Notes under the pieces: generated by a model
What the model was told of the DNA's origin: nothing
Databases searched by the model: none
Seen by the model: the letters and a program-made list of their open reading frames with translations, nothing else
Assembly: GCA_030867875.1 (NCBI GenBank)
Contig: JAOWCC010000751.1
Span: 62,001 to 126,000 of the forward strand
Direction: 5' to 3'
Length of the DNA stretch: 64,000 bases
Source: Actinernus sp. WN-2022
Lineage: Eukaryota > Cnidaria > Anthozoa > Actiniaria > Actinernidae
Translations under genes and position numbers: made by a program
Shown here: positions 23,601 through 35,600 of the stretch, piece by piece
Layout of the letters: every line of letters begins with the position of its first letter
Position numbering within the stretch: the stretch's first letter is position 1

Positions 23601-26600
23601 TTTCTGTTTTGCAATGCATTTTATCTATATTATTGCATATGCGAATACTGGCAGGAATACCTCACATTTTCCATCGAGCTTCGAGTCGTGACGATACTGC
23701 TAAGGCATTTCAACTCGACGCCGAATTTCTTTGTCTACACTCTCTTGCGTAAAGACTTCCGAAAGGAGCTTACGATGTCTCTACGATGGCGACGGAAAGA
23801 CAATAAACCAGCAAGTACTGATATGTTTACGTTTTAGAACGAACCCTCGCTACTAACAGTGAGATAACCAACTTTTTCACAATTTTTCAAGGCATGAAAT
23901 AAGGCAGCAAACAGGCTACTCCGAAGCTTACTGTAATGATGAAATTTACGGCTAATAAGGGTTACGTATATATTGTACCGCAACCAGGCGGTAGCCGTCT
24001 ATTCGCTCTTTATCGTACAATTACTGAGCATCAATGCAAATAATGAATGCGCTTATTTTCAGCAGTGGTATCATATATTTAATTGCGTGTACTTTTTTCT
24101 GTCTGTGTCTTTGATTAGGTGTCTGTGTCTTTCTGTCTGCTAAATAGCTAGTGGCTGCTTGGCTTAAGTATCGTTTTTACGCAGCAGTTAAACTGTAAGT
24201 TAGGTATACCTTGTTGAATTGTAAAGTGAATGTACTTTCTGAATAATGTCCTTGGCTGATTCATCGTCAACAGGCCGTATTTGCGCTCCACCATTTATAC
24301 AACCTAGAAAACATGTAAAAATAACACAAACTAGTAACAAACAAGAAAGAACAGTTTCAACAAAGGAATCTTTGATTAACTAATGGTGGTAAATGCTGTA
24401 GTGATCCGGCTTCTCAATTTCTATATATTCAGTGGCGTTAATATGTCCGCATTATATGTAAAGACCGTGGGAAAAATAAACAGAGGAAAGAAAGGGAATA
24501 TTTTAATGCGTATTAAATATTTTAAAGGGTGAATTTATTTACTTTGGTATGGAAAAGGAACAATAATTATATGAGGATAGATCTCCGTGAGAAATACTTT
24601 CTTCAATAAGGGTTTCCAAGAGCACTCGTTCTTGTTGGATGGTTTCAGTACATTTAAGTCAAAGGGTTCTTAAGAATTCAACTAATGAGGAATATACAAA
24701 AAGCGTCTATATGATAATGGCTTTTGCTCACGGAAAGATTTTAGTCCATAAGGCAGATCTTGATTAGGTAGTGAGCATTTAAAAGAGCCGTAAAATTCTG
24801 AGCGACTCTCAAAACAACGTACCTGAGGGACAAGCCATGACTTCTACAAAGTCATAAGGGCACTTTCCTCGTTTAAGTTTTTGTACTAAATTCTACGAGA
24901 AAGAGAACATTAAGACATTACAGTTGTAGAGATATTTACGTCAATTCAACGAGTCGGTCAACACGGGGCGGCGGAGGCATTCGTATGATAAATTCGTAGG
25001 TATGTATAGGGTTTTCCGCCCCGATTTTCACCACTGAATTGTCTATAACCCAAAATTCCACATAGCTTTACGAAAAACCCGAACCCTGAAATCTAAATTA
25101 GGTTCAACCTGTACCATCGCACATATATAATACGCCATAAACAAGAATGCCCCCTCCCCCGGGGAGTCAACACAAATTCGTACAATACAATCAAGGGATA
25201 GAAATATGGAAAAATTAGACCGTTGTCAGATATGACATGAATTAACAAGGACTAACAACAGTCGAGACATTCCTACATAACAATCAAGGGATAAATAGGG
25301 AAAACCATAGTTAATAGAGTGGAATGGTTAGGAAACCCGGCAAACTTCAAAAGGGCTAACAAAGGCGCTGCGATTTAGGTTGGAAGGGGTAAGACAAAAG
25401 ATTGTGCACGATCATAGTTCATTAGCGTTCCCTGAACGACTGAACTCGCACGTTTCTATTGGCTGATTGATTAACATGTTGGAATTTCTATTGTGTTTTG
25501 TGAACGGTAGTGGTTGAAAAAAGCTAACAAAGACATATAACAAAGAAGGTCTCTGAGTTTCCTAACCATTCCACTCTATTAACTATGGGAAAACATAGGG
25601 GCAATAAAGACATTACAGTTGTAAAGATGTTACATGGGTTAAAGCGGAGTAATTGCTAGAACACAATCAAGGGAGGGTCCTCACATCTCGTTACATCATT
25701 TTTCCTGGATTGAACTAATGTCTACGTGACTGAACAGTTTTGTACTACTATATAAGTTCTACCAGAGAAAGGGGAAAGAAAGGGAAATAAAGAAACATCA
25801 GTTGTATAGCAACTATTACACAACCCAAAGCGTATCGATAACCGCCAACACAACACAGCACAATCGGCTATTTGCCATATCTCAATATACAATCGTTTCC
25901 TCGTGAACTGAACTAATATCTAAATGATCAAACAAAGTTGTACGACGATAGCACTAATTCCATCTGTTTTCATCCGTGTAAAGTAATTATCTGGCGGTTT
26001 CTTTAGTGCTACGTCCGGAGGTTTTCTGCGAAATTGTTCGATAAATCGATGGCCGCAGAACTTTTGTTTTTGATCAAACAATAATTCAACAGCCCCCAAA
26101 GATCATGAAAACGGTAATTGGTAGCAAGGAGGGTGAAGCAGACGAACTTATCGGATCAAAAATTCTGAATGTGAAACAATGTTCTTTAATGTATGGCTGG
26201 CTTCAAAAGCGACAGTACGACGACACCTACAGGTCATACTGCGAATGATTGTGTGTGTGTTTGTATTTTGTATTTGCTTTACTCGAAGCACAGGAAGAAA
26301 TTCACCAAATTGGCAACAAAGTTACAATGCTGAGGGACAGCGAATGTCACACCTCTTAACCACAGCTGAAAAATAAAGTGGATTTCGCAATGCGGTATGC
26401 AGTGACACTTAGATGGCTTTTCAGCCCTTCTGAACCAATCAAATTGCACAGTTCTGATACGGTAAGATTAAGGACATTTTCCGCATTACCTTCTCACTAA
26501 TAAAAAAATCCTCTTCACAGAATGGAACAAACTGTCTTATGTTATAATCTTGTAGTCTCCCGTCTGTTACCTGAATATTACGAAAGCCATACGCTGAGGC

Positions 26601-29600
26601 GAACTTGAGGGTATCTTTCCCGTCCACCTAACAAAAAATAAAAGTCGATGAAAATAGTAGAACGAGGAGTCACTAATTAGAACTTACTGGTGGGTCGCAC
26701 TGGCAGTCATGTTGGTTGGGTGGAAAAATATACCTCATTAGCTAGTATTGTTATACCTACCAATACGGCTGCTACGCTTTTGTGATTTTATGCCCTTAGG
26801 AATGATTACAATAGAGTTTGACCACATACAAAGTTTTGTCTCAAAAACAGAACTGAAGACAATTCTGTACCCAGTTCACACTATCGCACTTTTCTCTTCG
26901 CTCTAGAAAACGTTTTCCTGAAATGGTCGAGGAGAGGGTTTGGGGGGGGGGGGCTCGGGGGAAATGCCTGAGGAGAACACGAAATACCACCATGGCTCAA
27001 GATTGGGCACGAATATGAACCAATGTTCCAAAATCTCCCCTCGAATTATCAAACAGGAGGCTCCCCATTTATTGATTTCGGACTAAAATAAACTGGGAGG
27101 ACACTTAAAACTAGTCTTCCTGCAAATTAGCGAGAAAATCCCTCAGATATACTCCCCCGTTATCCAAAACAGAAAAAGCTGGCCCTGTATCACGTCGAGT
27201 CGTTAAACAAAGTCATGTAAGACACCCGGATTTTTTCAATATAATTACACTAGTGTCAGCCAAACATGTATTCATTTTTATATCACAAAAAAGCTTTATA
27301 AAGCAAAGCGAGAAGGGCAACCCAGACCGCTAGAGAATCCGCCCCTTTTAGTAAATTACTCCAGTTTCAAACCTTATTCGGGAATCAGTGAAAGAGTGAC
27401 CTATTGACCTCTCGGGTCGGTCCTAACTGTAATCATGATATCGAAAGAAAGCATCAATAAATTTGTTTTATGCTGAGTTTCAAAACGCCTTCTCAGTTGG
27501 TACTATCATGAGTTTATTAGCGTATTTCTTCGGCAAGTTGAGTTCCAATCTTTTTAGAATAAACACAGCACGCGGGGTGGAAATACTTGCTTCGCGCTTT
27601 GAAATTTAAGTCTTTTAAAAGCAATATATTGAAAATAGGACAAAGTACTCGGGAGAACAAAACCCTTCTAAACTCTCCGAGTTTTAACGGACCTGAAACA
27701 ACCATAGGGGCTCATCAAAGTCAGAACCCGGCTAATCCTCGGATCGAATTGAAATTTAGCGTGTTGGTTTTCGTGGAGGGAGGAAAACCGGAGAACCCGG
27801 AGAAAAACCCTCGGAGCAAGGGCGAGATAACAAACTCAACTCACATGTGGCGCCGTGAACGGGAATCGAAGGCAAGAGACAAAGCGCTTAACCACTGCAC
27901 CACCCCTTCTAGTAAACCGTGATGTCCTGGATTCGAGTCACCGCAACAAACGTTTAAGCCATCAATGAAAGATAAGGGCTGAACATTATTAATGATTAAG
28001 AAGTACTGCAGCAAATCGTCAAAGCAAAATTCGGCGAGTCTTTTGAAAATCGCTCAGTATTAAAACCGGCAGAACAAAGAGCTGAAAAAAATTAAAGGCG
28101 TCAACGAAGATTATGAAATATGATAAAGATATGTATTCATTAGCCTGCTACTCAGACAAACTATGTATTCATAAAGCTTATTGAGGAAAACGGAAGGGGG
28201 CGAATTCACTAGAGGGGGCTGCAAGACGAGAGAAATTCACTAGCGATTTCGCTAGTAAAGAGACAATCACCGGCCATAACAATAATAGCTCGCGGATAAG
28301 ATTTTTGTACTAACCAATTTCAGGCTATACACTACTGCTCCAATATCGCGCAAATTGAAGTTGGTTTGCTCAAGCGTTTTTTAAATTTTCCATTAATTGG
28401 TGCGTTCCGCCCACATCAGCTGATATTAGACTGTAGGAAGTTATTATCACTATTAATCACCGCAGATCGGTAAACCTGATGCCGTGATTGCGTCTGTAAT
28501 ATTTAGTGCGACTCTCGTGTCTACTTCTCTTTCGCGTTCAGAACTTTGCACTTGAATATTATTGCGACAAATGTTCAGAAAACAGGTGACACTAATGATG
28601 CCAACTTAAGATCGATTTGAATACTTCTACTCGGTAATTACAGCTTGGGGTAACTCAGCTATATCCTCAAGAGTGTCAGGAAGCTTCTGTTTAGGAACAG
28701 GTGAGACATTAATCGACATAAATATTGCATTTGACACGAGAAGATAAAATCTGCAGGAATCGATATCGTATGGCACAATATCAACGTGACATTTGTTTGT
28801 GATAGATTACCGTGGGTTCAAGAGGCTGGAAGAAGTCAAAAGAGCCGAGAGAGAAGCGAAAGAATAACACGAAGAGCCTCTGGTGTTATCCGTTGACAAT
28901 CTCACTTCCATGCGAACATTAGTTTCAGAATTTGAACCTCGTCCCTGATTGGATAATCTACTCATTACCAGGCGCAACCGTGAGTACTGGATGGAACCCC
29001 CTGCCCCAGCAAAACCAGTTTGACGTGTTTTCTTGATTTGAAACTCAGCGCATAGAAGTGACTCTACTTAAGACCAACATATATTATTTTCCATAGTTTT
29101 TCAGACCTAACCCCGAATCTGCCTTTAACAGCGTTACCTAAACCAATCACATTTTTCGCCGTGGTTTGTTCTGTTTTTCACTGGTTAGCTCATTGCACGG
29201 CAGCACATTGCGCCACAATAGCAGTCCGTGTCACAAAAAATAATTGTGAAGCGCATTTGAATATATTCATATAGAATTTGCGCTATATAAATGAATATCT
29301 TTACCTTTTTCTCGATTTATTTTGAACATCATGTCAAAAGAACAAGAGAAATTAAGATCAATAAATGAACATGTGCGCACCCATACTCCGTATGAAAATC
29401 ACAGACTAAAAAGGCTCGAAAACCACACACGTTGTGACGGCACACCGCATTGTGATAGCTTTCATATGGGAGTACCCGCCCCCTCCCCCTCCAAGTAGTA
29501 CCCCGCGTATTCACCTTATTTGTTTCGTAACAGGTAATTACCTGTAAAGCCACTTCCTTGTAGTCATTGTTGCGCAGGGTCTTGTATGTAATCGTCTCAA

Positions 29601-32600
29601 CTTTCTGATCGAATAACTGCAAAGAAAGATCAGAAAAAAATGTTTCGGATTCACGATGTGTAAAATTGCTGAAAGGCTATATAAAATAGGCTAAAATAGC
29701 CTAATACATGCTTTGAGGTTGAAAGTATGCCCACCTACATTGTAGCCTAGTGCACGCTGTAAGGTTAGCAATAGACACCCCTAGCCTAGTGCACGCTGTA
29801 AGGTTGGCAATAGACACACCAAGCCTAGTGCACGCTGTAAGGTTGGCAATACACACACCTAGCCTAGTGCACGCTGTAAGGTTGGCAATAGACACCCCTA
29901 GCCTAGTGCACGCTGTAAGGTTGGCAATAGACACACCTAGCCTAGTGCACGCTGTAAGGTTGGCAATAGACACACCTAGCCTAGTGCACGCTGTAAGGTT
30001 GGCAATAGACACACCAAGCCTAGTGCACGCTGTAAGGTTGGCAATAGACACACCTAGCCTAGTGCACGCTGTAAGGTTGGCAATACACACACCTAGCCTA
30101 GTACACGCTGTAAGGTTGGCAATAGACACACCTAGCCTAGTGCACGCTGTAAGGTTGGCAATAGACACACCTAGCCTAGTGCACGCTGTAAGGTTGGCAA
30201 TACACACACCTAGCCTAGTGCACGCTGTAAGGTTGGCAATAGACACACCTAGCCTAGTGCACGCTGTAAGGTTGGCAATAGACACACCTAGCCTAGTGCA
30301 CGCTGTAAGGTTGGCAATAGACACACCTAGCCTAGTGCACGCTGTAAGGTTGGCAATAGACACACCTAGCCTAGTACCTGCAAGCAAAAAGTGTTTCTTT
30401 TCTAAATATACTATCTAAAATACTTATGAGATTCAGTAGTCTTTAAGTAGGGGTTTGTGAGCAAGGGGTATGCATGCAGCGAAAAGGCAATTGAAGGGGT
30501 AGTCAGCATTCGGATTATAAAAATAAGAAAGAAGTAAGAAAGTGGAAGAGAGGATGAGAAGACAAAGGCAACATCTGGAGGACGTAGGGGTGGTGGGGAC
30601 GGGCTAGCAATGGCTTAGCAAAGACATTCCCCTCACCTGTTCAGCTGCGTATTTAAAAATATGTTCAAGAAATCCACCCTGTCAGCAAGAGTGAAAACAA
30701 AACTCAATAGATGAACATTTCAGATATAACATACAGTATAAGTACAAATCGCTGAAGAGGTTCCTGAGCATGGTAATTTGATTCACTGATGAATCAAAAG
30801 TAACAAATGTCATGATTATTGCCATCACTTTCCACATGAAGTTCTACATTAAAGGAGCAATGACAACCCCCAAATGATAAACGTTCTTTTGACGAAAGAC
30901 ATAAATAACGACTCAGATTAGCAGAGTATGCTTTACAAGTATACTGGAGAGAATGTTGATGAACAACGGCAAAGATTCGGGTGGTTGGAAAATACTGCTT
31001 TTAAGAGAAATTTAGAGCGACTTGAAATCAGTTCACTATAACTGGAATCAGGTTTCTAGAATAAGCTTTTGTAATCCACTTTAATCTTTGCCATCCTCTA
31101 TTGTAAAAGTTTGAAAAGCATACCAGGACATTCACATGTTAATTCTCTTCAATCTCAAGGAGCTATTTTTGTAGTTTGTAAAGCATACCAGGACATTCAC
31201 ATGTTAATTCTCTTCAATCTCAAGGAGCTATTTTTGTAGTTTTGTTTTAAAGGAACTTGAAGGTTCCATTCGATTGACATCAGTGCATCATTTTGTTTTC
31301 TCGAGTGTTATCTTTTGTTTGAGACACGTTTTCAACATTTTCACTACCATATTCCACTTCTATTCCTGCCAGAGTTGTAAAATTCTGTGATGGCTTTCAT
31401 CCAATACTACTTTCCATACAGCCTAATTACACTGTTTGGTGAACCCTTACCGATCCACCACCAGAATGACCCAGTAAGTCCTCGCCCTCTTTACTTGTGA
31501 ACCTAAACCAAAAAGACAAGCACTTTAGAATAGGCACAGCACTGATGTTCTTAATACTCCCCGTCACAGTTACTCCGCTCATGAAAACGAGGCGAAAGGT
31601 GACTCGTCCGCCGTACAAACGTGTAACATTCCTACCTACAGTAATACATACTTCGACTCGTAGCATCGCTCAAGTAACCACTTGCCTCGTTTTCATGCAG
31701 TTTTGAACTTTACATGACAATGGCTGAAGGAACTGTGAAGGGAAGTATTCACCGAGTTCATGATGCAAGCAGCAAACTGGATTAAGAACAAAATACTTCA
31801 ATTTCTATATCACCCAGGCCCCTCTCTGTCCTTTGCAATGTATACACTAATTTATATCGATTCCTTTCCCCAGATACAAAATAATATGTAATACGTATGT
31901 TGCAGTAGTTTTTAAAACATACATATTTTTTTAGATCAGTTTACCAATTGTTTCGGCACTCGGTCACATATCCCAGTTAGCTCAGTGGTTAAGCTCCGGT
32001 CTGTTGAGCGGGAGGTCGCGTGTTCAAACCCCGGCCGGACCAACACTCAGAGTCTTAAAATAACTGAGTAGAAGGTGCTGCCTTTGTGAAACAATCTCGT
32101 TCTCAAACTGCAAATGGTTAAACCTTCACGTCTTCTCGGATAAGGATATAAAATCGTAGGACTCCCGTCGTCCTCAAGTTTATCAGTCTCACCAGACTGT
32201 CACGAGTTACCAACGTTAAATAAAGTTGCTTTACATTACTTTACTTTTCGTAACAATAACTTACATGGTATCGATCTCAGCAGATTCTACACTTCTGAAA
32301 TCTGGACTATTTTCAATTATCATTGTCTCCACTTCAACTGAAAAGGTGGAAAAAGTTTACATTGGTAAGTTAATAACTCTCTTTTGGGGGCTTCTCAACT
32401 CATGAAAACTCTGTGCAATGTTCAGAAAATGACTAGAGATGGAATTAATTAAGCAAACAGCATGATTGTAAAATCAGAGCTCTGTAGACAGAAAATCAAC
32501 AACAGGAAAAAGGAGAAAATATAAAAAAGAAAGAAAAAAAAGATAACCATGCAAGTCAAAATAATTTCACACTGTGCACAGGCATGCCAATCGCTGACCT

Positions 32601-35600
32601 CGTTTGCTGCTCGTGCCTAACCCACTTGCTGCCCTCGTTCGCTGCTCGTGCCTAACCCACTCGCTGCCCTCGTTCGCTGCTCGTGCCTAAACTGCTTGTT
32701 TGCTTCTCGTGCCTAACCCACTCGCTGCCCTCGTTTGCTTCTCATGCCTAACCCACTTGCTGCCCTCGTTCGCTGCTCGTGCCTAACCCACTCGCTGCCC
32801 TCGTTCGCTGCTCGTGCCTAAACTGCTCATGCTATGTAAGGTATAATGACATTACTTGGGTACTGGCCAAGTGGTCTAATAGCCCCCACTGAAGCTCCAC
32901 TGACATGGATCGACTTTCAGGTGGGACCTCTTTTTCCCTTGTCTTATTATCATGTTTTGCATTTTATTTGGGAAACCGTGATATATTTTTTAACGAGGGA
33001 AGAATGGGGCGAGGGCAAAATATATCGCAGTTTCCCAAACCCAAATAGAACTCCTGCATTACTGGCTAGTTCTGCTACTGTTTATTGTCTTTCTTTCTCT
33101 TCCCTATTCTTTTTCAATAGCAGTTGCTCAATCTTTTCTTAAAAAGGAGTATATTGAAAAATAGCTAAAAATATTCCCATCAAGTTTTCTTTTTGATAGC
33201 TTTCAGAATTGAAAAATATTGGAGTATACATGTGTACCTGTTGATATGACACAATCAACATCTCGAGTCCTGTACATGTCATCATAGAAATCATCTCTTG
33301 ATGCCTCGAGCTTCTTGTCAAAGCAGGGCATCACACACACATGGTAAATACACTCTGGGCTACGAAAAACAAAAAAATAAATGGGTTATTAATGGCCAAG
33401 TTCATGTTTATATCTGATGTGTCATTTATCTTAAATGTTTTTTAGTTATGTTTGTGCTGTGGATTATCCAGCATTAGTGCATGTTGCCTACTTGAAATGA
33501 GTTCCAGGCTCTTCAGTATGATTCGTTTATTTCTTATCAAGATGCTCTGTTTACATGTGTTGTTCTCTCGACGTCCGCATTCTCTCCTCTTATCCTCAGG
33601 TTACATACTTGGTTACTATAATGCTGGGTCCTATTACAATATATGTTATGGATGACTACACAAGATTATACTCTTAATTTGTGGTGCTATGTATACACCT
33701 AATTCAAAAAAGGTTTTCCAGGAAAACGGAAAACAACATTCCCAGGCCGCAATGCATTGTGGTTGTGGTCTGCTGAATTCATTTGTTTTGGGGGTCAAAA
33801 AGACGAATATTAATTGTCTGCTGCGAATCGATTTTCCAAATAACACTGTTGTTTAATCCGTTTAGCACAGCTGGATAGTTAAAACCGCAATCCAGGACAA
33901 CCTTTTCGAAATAGGTGTATTCCACACCAGTGAATAGTGCTTTTCGCTTGCTTCTATTGGCTACTCAAACTTGGAATATCCTGCATTCGTATATACCATA
34001 CAAGTGAATAGTGCTTTTTGCACACTCTGATTGGCTATTCCGGAGGTGAATACACGACTTTCATAATGGCCGCCTCCGGCCACCTCCTAATTTGCATAAT
34101 TTGGAAGATAAATCTGTAGGGGGAAACCAATGCTACCACATGAAAGATTACATTATAGCTAGTAATTGTTTTGAGTTTTGGAGCAATGTGGAAAATTGCT
34201 GTTGAGCTATAAGCATTTGCAATGCAGAAAAATATGAAAGCGAGGCTAGAAAGGCCTCCGTTGTTTTTTTCATACAAATCTCTCTAATTTCAACTGGATG
34301 TAACTTCATTGCTTTATAAGCTACAGCACTCAACTTTCACAAGTTCACTATGTCAACATGCTCTTTCGCATGACAATGTTTATATTTTCTATACATGTGG
34401 ATAAACTACCGAAATGGGAAATCACATATGCAAATTAGGAGGCGGCCATTATGAAAGTCGTGTATATCCTTTGCTATTCACCTCTGAGTGAAGCAGCAAT
34501 CACCTTGCACAAGTTTTTGTCCATTTGACAGAAAATAAAATAACTATTTCATTGTGTGGTACATGTATATACATGTATACTAAAACAATGACTCCCCTCA
34601 GTGTTGGGTAACTGCGGTTGATATTTATGTCACTGCTTTGTGGCTTGGTAAATGTCCACCGCTATTCACCTCCATTTTTGGAATAATGTTAATTATCATG
34701 TATTTATTACCTCTTTCCTAATGTTCCTGCAAAGTAGTCCTTGACTAGTGATCCCATTATTTGCTGTGGAGACTTTGTTGAACTAAAATAGTCGAGACAC
34801 ATACCATTTGTGAGTCAACAACACTGCAGCCATTGCCATTCATCTAAATGTATAATTCACAAGAAAAGGAACTATAACTACTCATGTACATTGTACTTGT
34901 TTTGTTTTCGGCTAGTAAAATATATATTAGAGAATTTGAGTATTTATGTGACTTCTCATCGTTTATTTCTTATTATAATTATTAATTTCAATAATTGGAT
35001 AAAAGCCAATGTATTTAATTATGAAAGGTCCAAATAAAGCAATGTCTATGTCATGCTCATCAGTACGTTTAAAGGTACTAGCATATTGTTCTGTGGGCAT
35101 GGCACAACTTATTTTTAACCCCAAAGAGGTACATTGTACCAATCCCAAAACACAAAATTAACTGCATTTGATCCAAGTGCAATTGACTATGAAAATACCA
35201 AGACGCGAAGCCAGCCCAACAGATCATTAAACAATAATTGTATTTTCTGACAAGTACATGTACATTGTACCTGTAGTTCTTATCTTACTTTGAATATCCT
35301 AAAAGGTACGTAACCATGATAACCACAACTGTGAAAGTTTCAAATTGAAAACCCTAAGTGGTACTAGAGCATCCCAATCAGTGCCATATAGTCTTCCCCC
35401 CTCTGGGAGTAGAGGCTGGATTAATAAAAGGTACATACATACAGTCAAACCTGTATTAAATGGTCACCCTTTGGGAATGGTTGGCTGACCATTGAATACA
35501 GGGTAACTGTTGTCAGAATAGTAGAGGGGAAATTTATAAGAATTTAATATAAAATTACATGTATTTGACTGTAAACCTTTTGGGACTTTTTAAAGTGCAG

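Noticed and set aside
29701..30418. ORFs of over 220 aa with [13 protein letters not shown] or [13 protein letters not shown] repeats
   Set aside because: 39-bp minisatellite within a CIAO3 intron, open on both strands.
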